Counted from the stretch's first letter, positions 44,867 through 53,133 are shown. The stretch: DNA of 64,000 nucleotides from Luteimonas rhizosphaerae (GCF_002849595.1 NZ_NRQR01000025.1:62001-126000), one strand, 5' to 3'. The notes: generated from the letters alone by a model not told the origin. Translations and numbers: made by a program.

Positions 44867-45109
44867 CTACTGGTGCCCCCACGAGTGACCGTTAGCACCG
44901 CAGTTGCGCTCCAAAGAGCTGACCACTTCATCTGCCGTGTATTGGCCTGACCGGTAGCCGTCGAAGTTCGCTTGAACGATGGCTCGGCAGTTCTTGGGAA
45001 GACCCGAAGACTCTCCGTACTCAGCCTTCGCGTTCGGGTCGCCGAGCTCGCAGCCTGCTAAAAGCCAGGCGAGCAGAACGACAACGACGATACGATTTGG
45101 ACTGTTCAT
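44867..45109 (-). CDS. Small lipoprotein
   Basis: 80 residues on the minus strand. Signal peptide with lipobox LLAGC (Cys near residue 20), then an acidic mature part with two further cysteines (NCRAIVQ and RNCGANG). It faces the gp16-like gene. Phage lipoproteins of this size often block superinfection; unproven here. Confidence 0.6.
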   Translation of the reverse strand: MNSPNRIVVVVLLAWLLAGCELGDPNAKAEYGESSGLPKNCRAIVQANFDGYRSGQYTADEVVSSLERNCGANGHSWGHQ

Positions 45110-45233
45110 CTCTCCCCCTGGGTTAAAACTGATCGTGACGCCGCTGTTGGGTGTCTCACCGCATCGTCGAAGCTACCTCAGACGTCCCGCCGCTGGCAGC
45201 AAGGATCGCCTGGCCCGATCAATAGAGCTGATG

Positions 45234-45908
45234 CTACGCGAGTCGATCACCGATCTTGGACAAGTCCATGCCTCGGGGTTCACCAGACCGCAAGCCTCTT
45301 TGTGCGGCTTCCTCGCGTATGCAATGTACCGCCTTCGTTAAGGCGTCAACGGTGTTACCGCTCAATTTTGCTTGGCGAAAATGTCGGGCATGCAGCTCAA
45401 GCTCTTCCTCTGTCGGAGGATCGATTAGCAGCCGCTCTGCACTCGCCAGCAGGAATTCTGAAACGTCGGACGCCTCGTCGTGAGGGGAGTGCCATCCTGT
45501 GGTTTGGTAGCAATCGGCATAGAGCCCGAGTTGCTTGATGTTCTCGAAGTTCGTCGACGCAGTCCCCGGATTGAGCAGGCGCGCGACGAACCTGTCGACA
45601 TCTACTTCCTCACTCGCAAGCAGATCTGCGAAATGCAGGTTCTTGTTCTTCAGCGTATGGGTTCTGAAGCCCTTCCAGAGATCTTTGAACTCCCTCGCGT
45701 TGTCTGCAATCAGCATTTTTCGCAGAAAGAAGCTCTTTCCAGACTCTTCGACAGATAGGATGGAGAGTGCTATAGCGCTGGAATATGCCGAACTCGCATG
45801 GAGAGATCTAGCATCGCGAAGTAGCCTGCGTGCATTGGAAGCGATAGACGCCATTCCAATTGCGATTTCGCTGACGCTCATCTCGCCCCAGTAACGCGTA
45901 ATTGCCAT
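45234..45908 (-). CDS. AbiV family abortive-infection protein
   Basis: 224 residues, ATG 45908. The N-terminal segment ASNARRLLRDARSLHASSAY, then SSAIALSILSVEESGK, has the AbiV signature (repeated helix pair with E-E-x-G-K). AbiV-type HEPN-like proteins abort phage infection, in lactococcal AbiV by blocking phage translation. The mechanism here is inferred from the family. The gene has its own promoter region and lies alone, so it may be a one-gene defence. Confidence 0.75.
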   Translation of the reverse strand: MAITRYWGEMSVSEIAIGMASIASNARRLLRDARSLHASSAYSSAIALSILSVEESGKSFFLRKMLIADNAREFKDLWKGFRTHTLKNKNLHFADLLASEEVDVDRFVARLLNPGTASTNFENIKQLGLYADCYQTTGWHSPHDEASDVSEFLLASAERLLIDPPTEEELELHARHFRQAKLSGNTVDALTKAVHCIREEAAQRGLRSGEPRGMDLSKIGDRLA

Positions 45909-46135
45909 TCCTATTTCCTTCTAGCGAAAGCCCCGCTCATCAAGACTCCCCGGTGAACACGGCACAGACGGCTACGGCCACAGCCTGACGCCGCAGGCTT
46001 CCGCCGTCGCGGACGGTCAGCTACGCCTGAGTATCAGCAATTGCGTGGTCCGCTTTGTAGAGGCTCCATTCCAACGGAACACCTGTCGAACGAGCTGGCC
46101 TCAAGGTCTGCTCTCGCTATGTGCGAGTGAACTGG

Positions 46136-47449
46136 TCATACCGCTTTGCAGAGTTGAATTACCTCATGAAAGCTTGAGCCACTCTCTTCGGTCACGTGAA
46201 TCGGAAGCCCACCTTGGGCCCTGATCTTCGTGAGAACAGGATAGGTGGGGTGTCCATGCTTGTTAGTCGTTCCAGGACCACTGACGGGGCCCGCACCGTG
46301 ATGTGGGACAACTATCGTGCTCAACTCAGGCAGCTCGAAGCTGAAGTGAGCCTCAAAATCGTCCCAAATATCCGCCTCACCCAGAGGCGCATCGCCGGTC
46401 CCCAGCCATCCAACTCGTTCTGACCAAGTGCTTGACGAGCTGAGGAAGCGGGGGAAAAGAACATCCCTCAAGGAAAGATCGGGATGGTTCCAAGAAACGT
46501 GCGGCATCTTGGCTTCGAATGCAGGCCCAGAGTACATCGCAAGCGATATGAAGTTAGCCACATGCGCGTCCCCAGCGTGGCTCTTGAGGCCTGGAACGGC
46601 GGATTCAATCGCTTGCTTGTATGCCTCCAGAGCCTTCTCTCGGTTCTTTACTTCGCTAAGCCAATTGACGAGAACGTCAAGCTCTACCGGCGAGGCGTCA
46701 TCGCCAAGCGGGAAGGAACAGGCCTCTAGCTTCTCGCGAATATCATCGATCAGCTCTTGAGAAGATCCAGCATTCCAAAACCGAAGTCGCCAAACTGACG
46801 TCGAACCAGGCAAAGAAGCCAGAACGTCTTCATCGTCCGGCAACTTCGCCGGGAGCGGAATCTGATTACCCTTAGCATCTTTGCTCGTTAGAACCATGCC
46901 TCTTGGAAATCGGTCGTCAGGTTCGCTTCGCAGATCAGGAGTCGGGGGATCGCCGGGCACTTCACGTTGAGCCCTATCGCGTCTAGGTCTACTGCCTCTT
47001 TCGATCAGGGTGACTGGGATTCCGCCGAACGTGGTTCCCAGGCCGTGCGCCAAGTCGTACAAATCCTTTGCGACATCCGGAGTCAAGAGACTGCCAAGTT
47101 CCGCTAGAACGATAACTAGTTCGACAGGGCTGATGTACGGCAGCACGACGCGCTCGACTTTGAATTCTTTGATCAGCGCCAATGCCCCGCTGATGTGGTC
47201 CATGTCGTAGTGAGACAGGACTAGGAGGTCGAGAACTCCTTTCTTGCGGCTGCTGGAGCGGCGCGAAAACCCTAGTCTCTTAAGAGATGACGTTATCAAT
47301 TTTGGCACGGCGCCATTTCCGCCAGCGCCGCAGTCGTAAACGTAGTTGAGCTCGTAATCGGTGGACTTGTTCCGAATCGTTTGCACCGAGGCGCTGTGGA
47401 AAGATCCTTGGCCTACTCCGTGTTGTACGCGACTGTGAAGCACTTCCAT
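46136..47449 (-). CDS. Metallo-beta-lactamase-fold protein, ComEC-like, unknown role
   Basis: 437 residues from ATG 47449, preferred over the in-frame ATG at 47509 because AGGGGA lies six bases upstream. The metal site is LSHYDMDHISGA (H-x-D-x-D-H, the ComEC-type variant) near residue 80; GWLGTGDAPL and VVPHHGAG supply later ligands. About 200 residues of unassigned sequence lie between the first two motifs. No membrane segments, so it is not ComEC itself. Orphan in the cargo region beside AbiV. Confidence 0.75.
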   Translation of the reverse strand: MEVLHSRVQHGVGQGSFHSASVQTIRNKSTDYELNYVYDCGAGGNGAVPKLITSSLKRLGFSRRSSSRKKGVLDLLVLSHYDMDHISGALALIKEFKVERVVLPYISPVELVIVLAELGSLLTPDVAKDLYDLAHGLGTTFGGIPVTLIERGSRPRRDRAQREVPGDPPTPDLRSEPDDRFPRGMVLTSKDAKGNQIPLPAKLPDDEDVLASLPGSTSVWRLRFWNAGSSQELIDDIREKLEACSFPLGDDASPVELDVLVNWLSEVKNREKALEAYKQAIESAVPGLKSHAGDAHVANFISLAMYSGPAFEAKMPHVSWNHPDLSLRDVLFPRFLSSSSTWSERVGWLGTGDAPLGEADIWDDFEAHFSFELPELSTIVVPHHGAGPVSGPGTTNKHGHPTYPVLTKIRAQGGLPIHVTEESGSSFHEVIQLCKAV

Positions 47450-47553
47450 GTTTGATCCCCTGGCGTCCGTGAAAGGTGTCTGGGCAACGATATCCGGACC
47501 AGTGGCCATGAGCCAGTACCCTTAAGCACCAATGGCGCGTGGGGCGGGCGGCG

Positions 47554-47706
47554 ATGGCAAGTACTTCGATGAGTCGGTCGGACCTCTTCGACCTGGTGTG
47601 GTCAGAGGCGCTGGGCAAGGTCGGGGCAAGGTTTGAAGTCTCCGCAGCGTGCCGATCTTTGACCAGGCTATCAACGGCCCTTGCGGAAAGTCCTCAGTGC
47701 CAATAA
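47554..47706 (+). pseudogene. Fragment of a helix-turn-helix protein
   Basis: 50 codons from ATG 47554. SRSDLFDLVWSEALGKVGARF followed by EVSAACRSL resembles the start of phage/island proteins in which an LVW-S-x-x-x-x-K-V-A-x-x-F HTH precedes a longer domain. The frame stops early, so only the first helix pair is left. A gene remnant, not a functional gene. Confidence 0.35.
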
Positions 47707-47979
47707 GTGTGCGTCACTTCGGGACACCGTCTGAGTTAAGCCGGGTGCGCCACGGCTCTTTTGAGCTGATCTAGCTGACGAGTCAGCGTTACCGTCGGTG
47801 TGCGCAGGGGCGCGGCATTGTTGCAAGTACTCTTCGATGATCTCGTCTGTGTAGCGGATGATGCGTGTCCCAATCCTGATCGGGCGGATACGGCCAGCAA
47901 TACGCTCACGGGCAAGGGTTGCCTTGCTGATGTTTAAACGCTCTGCTGCTTCGGTCTCGCTAAAGAGAGGCGACGTCAT
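47671..47979 (-). CDS. AlpA/excisionase-type HTH protein
   Basis: 102 residues. The N-terminal HTH reads FSETEAAERLNISKATLARE, with the wing PIRIGTRIIRYTDEII following. The C-terminal half is low-complexity and polar. Likely a regulator or excision factor belonging to one of the merged islands. Confidence 0.7.
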   Translation of the reverse strand: MTSPLFSETEAAERLNISKATLARERIAGRIRPIRIGTRIIRYTDEIIEEYLQQCRAPAHTDGNADSSARSAQKSRGAPGLTQTVSRSDAHLLALRTFRKGR

Positions 47980-48032
47980 CTTGAAAGCCTTCTATGCTAA
48001 GTGCGACGGCTAGCTGATCTCAGTCGAGCGTT

Positions 48033-48527
48033 CTAGGTTTCTGTCGTCTTCTTGCGCGGTTTGTACGGCCTCAGGCGCTCTGGACGCAGGTTGGCGAGAA
48101 GAGGGTTCGCCATTACTCGGGGCCGCCCATTGTGCGCAGTCTCGAGCAGGGGGTTCCAAGCGGGGCTATTCGAAATTGCCGAACGCAGTTCCTCACGGGC
48201 GTAGAGCTTCCTACCAAAAGCACGTCGTGCAACGACGCCGAGCTGCTCATAGCCGGCCCTGAATGTGGTCAGGGACACCCTGCAATACGAGGCAGCCTCG
48301 GCCTCGGTTAGCCAGTCGGACGGTCGTTGGGCCGAAGACGTTAGCGATTCAAGGGCATCGGTCATCCGCTGCAAGAGAGCGGCCGGAACGTGCACATCCG
48401 CAATGTCATTCGGAATGGCTGGGCTGATCGCAGCCTCAGCGGGGGTACGATCACCAGGCGGACGCGTTTGTCGGCTCCCGTCGCCGATTGACTCGTTCGG
48501 TAGTCCTGGACGATTTTCGGGGGTCAT
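48033..48527 (-). CDS. HTH protein of an island regulatory module
   Basis: 164 residues from ATG 48527, overlapping the AlpA-type stop by four bases (ATGA). A Pro-rich N-terminal linker is followed by SDWLTEAEAASYCRVSLTTFRA, an AlpA-like HTH, and YAREELRSAI. It ends with a basic KPRKKTTET tail. Probably DNA-binding, co-expressed with the preceding regulator. Confidence 0.6.
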   Translation of the reverse strand: MTPENRPGLPNESIGDGSRQTRPPGDRTPAEAAISPAIPNDIADVHVPAALLQRMTDALESLTSSAQRPSDWLTEAEAASYCRVSLTTFRAGYEQLGVVARRAFGRKLYAREELRSAISNSPAWNPLLETAHNGRPRVMANPLLANLRPERLRPYKPRKKTTET

Positions 48528-48697
48528 GTTGCTGGCCGACCTGCCTGCCTGTACGCACGAATCTGATCGCGCACCCAAGCATCGAGCTCGGACAGCACCC
48601 ATAACGACCGCCGGCCGATCTTGATCGGAGCCGGGAACGCGCCGGTCTTGATCTGCTCGTAGATCCACGTCGAGCCCATGCCCGTCATGCCCTGCAC
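48524..48697 (-). CDS. AlpA-family regulator, start uncertain
   Basis: 57 residues if the GTG at 48697 is used; homology-like sequence (RTLDEV) continues upstream in frame without a standard start codon. GMGSTWIYEQIKTGAFPAPI and KIGRRSLWVLSELDAW are the AlpA helix-turn-helix and wing. It overlaps the next gene by ATGA. Excision and regulatory genes of satellite islands look like this. Confidence 0.65.
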   Translation of the reverse strand: MQGMTGMGSTWIYEQIKTGAFPAPIKIGRRSLWVLSELDAWVRDQIRAYRQAGRPAT

Positions 48698-48728
48698 CTC
48701 GTCGAGGGTGCGGAGCTCTTCGATTCGC

Positions 48729-48962
48729 TCAGCGGCTACTAAGATGCCCCCTGCGCGCCTTTCGGATGCGCCTATGGTCTATCAGCCAATCCGCGGCTAC
48801 AACGCATAGCAGCAGCGGCCATGCCCAGGAGAGAGCGCCGATCATCGTGTAGCTTCTCCGGTCCCAACATTCCGCGGTGCATACGCCATACAGGCCGTAG
48901 GCAAGCGTCACGAGGACACCCGCGAAATAAAGATACGCGGCATATCCCAAAATTTCAGCCAT
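48729..48962 (-). CDS. Small membrane protein
   Basis: 77 residues from ATG 48962. Two membrane segments (YAAYLYFAGVLVTLAYGLYG, and ALSWAWPLLLCVVAADWLI) with a basic cytoplasmic tail RRIRKARR. No family recognised. It precedes the AlpA-type gene on the same strand and may be unrelated to it. Confidence 0.5.
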   Translation of the reverse strand: MAEILGYAAYLYFAGVLVTLAYGLYGVCTAECWDRRSYTMIGALSWAWPLLLCVVAADWLIDHRRIRKARRGHLSSR

Positions 48963-49044
48963 CGGCAGCCTCCGGCTCCAGGCGCACGCGCTGGGAAAAC
49001 AGGCGCACTCGCGTAGCGCCGCCCCTTGCTCGTGAAACTCTGCC

Positions 49045-49392
49045 TCAGTCCTGTGGCGAGGCTCGGCCACAGTTATAGCAGCGCCGGAAGTCGGAGAGTC
49101 GGTCTCCGCGAATCACACGCCCCGTCTGAAGAAGACCGGTCGGGCCGCCGCATCGCACGCACCCTTGCTCTCCTTGCGAGCGCTCCCAGCGGAACAAACG
49201 GTAGATGAAGTAGCCGTAGGCCACTGAGGCGACCGCCAGCACCGCCAGACTCCCCCAACGGAAGGGTTCGAAGAACGCAGCTCCTGTCGGTGTGCCCCGC
49301 ATGTCGCCGGCCGCCCACATGATCACCAGCGCAACGAATACCCCCAGCGCCGGCAGCCGTGCCCCTCTCAGCAGAACCATGTTCCAGTTCAT
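49045..49392 (-). CDS. Membrane protein with zinc ribbon
   Basis: 115 residues. Two membrane segments (about 13-28 and 45-68) followed by a cytoplasmic zinc ribbon CVRCGG with partner CYNCGR about 26 residues later. Family unknown. Adjacent to another two-segment membrane protein on the same strand, so the two may act together. Confidence 0.55.
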   Translation of the reverse strand: MNWNMVLLRGARLPALGVFVALVIMWAAGDMRGTPTGAAFFEPFRWGSLAVLAVASVAYGYFIYRLFRWERSQGEQGCVRCGGPTGLLQTGRVIRGDRLSDFRRCYNCGRASPQD

Positions 49393-49609
49393 CCCCGTCT
49401 CCCCTTAGGTGAGCCTTGGAGGCTGCCGGCCGATCGTCGCACCGGCTGCGACTCCAGTGCTCGACATCGGGGCGGCGCAACGCCGACTGATGCGTCGAAG
49501 ATCGCCGTATGTCACAGTCCTTCCAGAATCAGGCTGGCATGCGACTGCACATCGGCCTTAAAGATCATGGGCCGCGTGCGCTGGATGGGGAGTTGGGAGG
49601 AGTAACAGC

Positions 49610-50122
49610 ATGGGGTCGCCAGGGAACGCCTTTATTGCAGCCGTGGATGAATTCATGGCTGCGCCGAAAGAGCTAAGAGGGAAGTTCAATCCGCGGTGGC
49701 AGGCTGCGCGGGACAGCTATGGGCTTCGACTAAAGCTCCCGATTGAGATTGATGGCGAGCTGCCTGGCCAGACACTAGCCATTGACGCTTACCCGGGGCG
49801 AGACCTTCTCCTTTTCAACATCAGTTTGATCGTAGAAAACCGCTGCGTTTGTCGTCTCGACTATGACCTCGAGGCCATCCACGACAACCGCTGGGCGTCG
49901 CATGTCCCCGGCGCAGTGATGGGGCCCCATTGGCATTCGTGGGAGGTGAACCGCGAGAACTTCCGTAAGCTCTCGTCCTACCCGGTGCGACTCCACCATG
50001 CGATACCCTACGACGAAGCAAGGGCCTTCGATGCATCCTTGCGGTGGTACTGCCAGGAGAGGAACATCGATCTTGGCGCTCACTCCATCATTTTTCCGGC
50101 CAGCGATACCCTCCAGCTATGA
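49610..50122 (+). CDS. Hypothetical protein, first gene of an unknown two-gene unit
   Basis: 170 residues. RLDYDLEAIHDNR, then GAVMGPHWHSWEVNRENF and DASLRWYCQERNI. The R-L-D, H-x-N, H-W-H-x-W order resembles the DUF6978 pattern as I remember it; unverified. Its stop overlaps the next start by four bases (ATGA), so both proteins are made together. Codon use is AT-richer than the host. Defence or toxin-antitoxin roles are plausible but not shown. Confidence 0.55.
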   Translation: MGSPGNAFIAAVDEFMAAPKELRGKFNPRWQAARDSYGLRLKLPIEIDGELPGQTLAIDAYPGRDLLLFNISLIVENRCVCRLDYDLEAIHDNRWASHVPGAVMGPHWHSWEVNRENFRKLSSYPVRLHHAIPYDEARAFDASLRWYCQERNIDLGAHSIIFPASDTLQL

Positions 50123-50874
50123 TCACTGCCGACGCCCTAATCAACGCCATGTCGTCTGTGTTTCGCGCAACACAGCAGCATGATGGCGTGTGCGTCACCA
50201 CTCATTGCCTATACCCTTCTGGCGAGTACGTCAGGGTCAAGGTCTATGGAGGGGAATCGTCTTTCGTTGTCTCCGACGAGGGGCGCAGCGTCCGTGAGGT
50301 TGAGGCTGCCGGCGCCTCAATCGACCGGCCTGACAAAGCGATCAGGACGGTGGTTGAGTCCTACGGCCTGTCCTCACAACACGGAGTGATTCGCAGCCGT
50401 CACATCGGCATAGACATGCTGCCTATCGCTATTGCCTCTGTTGCGAACGCTTCTAAGGAGTCGGCTGAATGGCTTTTTGAGCGAACCAAACTTTCTCCCA
50501 CTCGCGACTTCAAAGCGCTGCTGAGAGGGATGCTGGAGGTGAAATTTCCAGCTAACGTTCGTCCCGGTCAGTTCGTCGGCAACAGCAACAAGCCTCACAA
50601 GTTTGAGTCAGTCGTTTCTCTCGGCCATAGGCAGATCATTGTTGACCCTGTAGTGAGAGACGCCTCAGCTATCAATTCGCGAGTGGTGGCAAACATGGAT
50701 GTAAGGAACGCGAACATCCCTGACCTGGTGCAGCGCATCGTCTACGACGACCTTGATCAAGGCTGGGGTGCTGAAGAGCTGAATCTATTGCAGCTCGGCG
50801 CAACTGCTGTCCCTTACTCCCGCCTTCACTCAGTTCTCCCGCGGCTTGCGCAATCTGCCGATCTCACTCATTGA
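50119..50874 (+). CDS. DUF1828-type protein, second gene of an unknown two-gene unit
   Basis: 251 residues from ATG 50119. The N-terminal domain has SFVVSDEGRSVREVEAAG, a match to the DUF1828 theme of an L/V-S-D-x-G turn. The C-terminal half has KFESVVSLGHRQIIVDPVVR and RVVANMDVRN, in the place where DUF1829 follows DUF1828. A rho-independent terminator follows at 50911, closing the operon. Enzyme activity cannot be read. Confidence 0.6.
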   Translation: MITADALINAMSSVFRATQQHDGVCVTTHCLYPSGEYVRVKVYGGESSFVVSDEGRSVREVEAAGASIDRPDKAIRTVVESYGLSSQHGVIRSRHIGIDMLPIAIASVANASKESAEWLFERTKLSPTRDFKALLRGMLEVKFPANVRPGQFVGNSNKPHKFESVVSLGHRQIIVDPVVRDASAINSRVVANMDVRNANIPDLVQRIVYDDLDQGWGAEELNLLQLGATAVPYSRLHSVLPRLAQSADLTH

Positions 50875-50910
50875 TTGATTGAGAGCGCAGGCTCTCGCAC
50901 GGCAATCGAT

Positions 50911-50930
50911 CCCGCTCCGGCGGGGTTTTT
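50911..50930 (+). terminator. Rho-independent terminator of the two-gene unit
   Basis: CCCGC (50911-50915), loop TCCG, GCGGG (50920-50924), then G and five Ts. 37 bases after the stop of the DUF1828-type gene. Confidence 0.85.
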
Positions 50931-50935
50931 GCTGT

Positions 50936-51259
50936 CTAGGCCGCGCCCGGGGCAAACACCGCCCAGCCCGCGGCCAGCTCAAACGCGGCCTTCGGATCCG
51001 CCACCTGAGCGAACGCCGCGCCGGACCGGACAGCGAACACGCCGTCTGCCTGCCGGATGTCAGCCAGCACCCTCGAGCTCCCCGGCACCAGCAGATATAG
51101 CTCCCACAAGGTGCGTTCGTAGCTCTCCCCGACGACTGGATTGCGCCAGCCCATTGATCGATCAGGGAGCATGGGAAGCTCCACCAGGCCGGCAGGGGGG
51201 ATCACGCTGGGCTCGCTAATCCGCTTCAGAGCGGCGCGGTGGGATTGTCTGGTTGCCAT
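50936..51259 (-). CDS. Hypothetical protein
   Basis: 107 residues from the ATG at 51259. RTLWELYLLVPGSSRVLADIR is a beta-alpha segment, and the rest is Ala-rich. No motif. It faces the terminator of the two-gene unit and is divergent from the regulators at 51355. Confidence 0.45.
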   Translation of the reverse strand: MATRQSHRAALKRISEPSVIPPAGLVELPMLPDRSMGWRNPVVGESYERTLWELYLLVPGSSRVLADIRQADGVFAVRSGAAFAQVADPKAAFELAAGWAVFAPGAA

Positions 51260-51354
51260 GCCAGCGAGCATCCGGGGTGGGGTCGCACGGGCTGCGACCA
51301 GCTCTGCGCCGCGTTACGATGGCGTCTCCGCCCCCGGGCGAAAGAGGGGACCTG

Positions 51355-51594
51355 ATGTCGACGGAAGCACAAGCGTCGTCGGTCCCGTGGGAGCTGCAGG
51401 CGATTGACGCCGAGGCGGTGGGGCTTCTGCTGGGCTTGGCCGCGCGCACGGTTCTTGAGGCAGTCGCGTGTCGCCCTGACTTCCCCGTTCGCGTGTCCAA
51501 GAAGCCGGCCACTTGGGTGGCTGGCGAAGTGCTCGTATGGCGCGACGCAAACCGAGCTGGCCGAATGGGTACATCGAACGACGGTTCGCGCTGA
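51355..51594 (+). CDS. Small HTH protein
   Basis: 79 residues, ATG 51355 after AGAGGGGA. IDAEAVGLLLGLAARTVLEA is an HTH and VSKKPATWVAGEVLVWRD the wing, as in AlpA-type regulators. Overlaps the next frame. Confidence 0.55.
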   Translation: MSTEAQASSVPWELQAIDAEAVGLLLGLAARTVLEAVACRPDFPVRVSKKPATWVAGEVLVWRDANRAGRMGTSNDGSR

Positions 51595-51911
51595 CGACGG
51601 TGTGCAACGCTGCCGACAAGCTGATGACCTTGGCCGAGGCCGCGGAACGTTGTGCGTGCAGCCCGAAGACCGTCCGCCGCGCTATCGACCTGGGCGATCT
51701 AGTGGCGGTGCGCCTGGGCTCTAGCTCTAAGTCTGACAGGATCCACCCCGCAGACCTTGAGAGGTACTGGCAGCTACGACGCACTGCGGGCGCTCCTGTG
51801 ATACCGACTCCGGCTGTCGCGCTCAAGATCGGCACCAGCACCGCTGAAGAGCGTTTAGAGAAGCTGCTTGGGCTCGAAAAGCGGATGGCTAGCCGCACGA
51901 GGAAGTCATGA
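51537..51911 (+). CDS. Excisionase-type HTH protein
   Basis: 124 residues from ATG 51537; ATG 51624 is an alternative. MTLAEAAERCACSPKTVRRA is a clear HTH_17-type motif, with RLGSSSKSDRIHPADLERYW as wing. The stop overlaps the DUF4224-type start by four bases. This pair normally lies just upstream of an integrase gene, but none follows here. Confidence 0.7.
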   Translation: MARRKPSWPNGYIERRFALTTVCNAADKLMTLAEAAERCACSPKTVRRAIDLGDLVAVRLGSSSKSDRIHPADLERYWQLRRTAGAPVIPTPAVALKIGTSTAEERLEKLLGLEKRMASRTRKS

Positions 51912-52153
51912 CCGACACCTGGCTCACCCCTGATGAGGTAGTCGAGCTGACTGCCCGTCAGCGCTATTCCGCGCAGTGCCGCATGCTCGCGCGTATGGGC
52001 ATCCCGTTCCTCCCGAACGCAATCGGTCGCCCGTTGATCGAGCGTAGGGTTGTCCTCAAGGGTGGGGTAACAGCGCCTGCTCTAAAGAAAACTGAACCGA
52101 ATTGGGATGCCATACCCAAGCGGCGATCCCGCGTAGGTGGTCGCATTGACTGA
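51908..52153 (+). CDS. DUF4224-type integrase-associated protein
   Basis: 81 residues. WLTPDEVVELTARQRYSAQC followed by GIPFLPNAIGRPLI fits the DUF4224 domain found at the start of integration modules. The integrase expected downstream is absent; the SRAP gene begins 54 bases later. It therefore looks like the remnant of a second integration module. Confidence 0.75.
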   Translation: MTDTWLTPDEVVELTARQRYSAQCRMLARMGIPFLPNAIGRPLIERRVVLKGGVTAPALKKTEPNWDAIPKRRSRVGGRID

Positions 52154-52206
52154 GACTCATCGTCGGCAGGCTTAGGATCCCAGGATCATCGTCCGGAGCG
52201 AATTCC

Positions 52207-53133
52207 ATGTGCTACTCCGCCCAGGTCCACGCCGAGTTCAAGCAGTTCCAGCGCCAATTCGGCGCGGTGATGGATCTCAAGACCTACGTGAAGACGTTCT
52301 GGTGGAAGCAGGGCCTTAACCCAATCGCCAAGGCGCCGCGGGCGATGATCCGCGAGCTGCAGCAGATCGGGCCACCGGACCTGCAGGAGAGCCTGCGCGC
52401 GGCGGACACCGAAGCGATCGTGATGCTCGAGCAGGAGATGTTCGCCCAGCGCAAGCGCGTGGCCGATGCCGAGCGGAAGCTGCAGACCAAGGTCACGAAG
52501 AAAGCCCAGGACGACGTGCGCATCGGCACGAACAAGATCGAGGCCGCGAAGGCGCGCCTGGCCGGGCTGAAGGGCGCCGAGGCCAAGCCGTCCGACTCGC
52601 GCGTGTTCCCCGGGATCTACGCGCCGGTGATGGTCTGGGAGGGCGGACAGCGCGTGGTCAAGCCGATGCGCTACCAGTGCCGCCCCGCCGGCAAGCCGGC
52701 CGAGTACGACAGGAAATTTCCGGGCACCTACAACGCGCGGCGCGACAATCTCGAGGGGTTCTGGCGAGGCCAGTTCGGCCACACGCACGGCGTCATGGTC
52801 GCGGACCGTTTCTACGAGAACGTCGAGGGATCAGACGGCAAGAACCGCGTGCTCGAATTCGTGCCGCGCACCGGCGAGCCGATGCTGATCGCTTGCCTCT
52901 GGTCGCACTGGACGGACGCAGAGGGCGTGGAGCCGGACCTGCTGTCCTTCGCCGCGATCACCGACGAGCCGGAACCCGAGGTCGCCGCCGCCGGCCATGA
53001 CCGAACGATCATCAACATCCGGCCCGAGCACCTCGACGCCTGGCTCAATCCGGACCCGGCTAACCTTGCCGCGCTGTACGCGATCTTCGACGACAAGCGC
53101 CATCCGTACTATGAGCACCGAGCCGCGGCGTAA
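52207..53133 (+). CDS. SRAP domain protein with helical insert, copy 2
   Basis: 308 residues, MCYSAQ start with catalytic Cys2. Reading both proteins side by side gives about 19 differences to copy 1 (14276-15202), roughly 94% identity, and Cys2, Glu204 and His264 are kept. The two copies have opposite orientation and lie in different mobile elements; sequence upstream of the starts is not similar, so homology is limited to the gene. Function as for copy 1: covalent binding of abasic sites in single-stranded DNA. Confidence 0.88.
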   Translation: MCYSAQVHAEFKQFQRQFGAVMDLKTYVKTFWWKQGLNPIAKAPRAMIRELQQIGPPDLQESLRAADTEAIVMLEQEMFAQRKRVADAERKLQTKVTKKAQDDVRIGTNKIEAAKARLAGLKGAEAKPSDSRVFPGIYAPVMVWEGGQRVVKPMRYQCRPAGKPAEYDRKFPGTYNARRDNLEGFWRGQFGHTHGVMVADRFYENVEGSDGKNRVLEFVPRTGEPMLIACLWSHWTDAEGVEPDLLSFAAITDEPEPEVAAAGHDRTIINIRPEHLDAWLNPDPANLAALYAIFDDKRHPYYEHRAAA

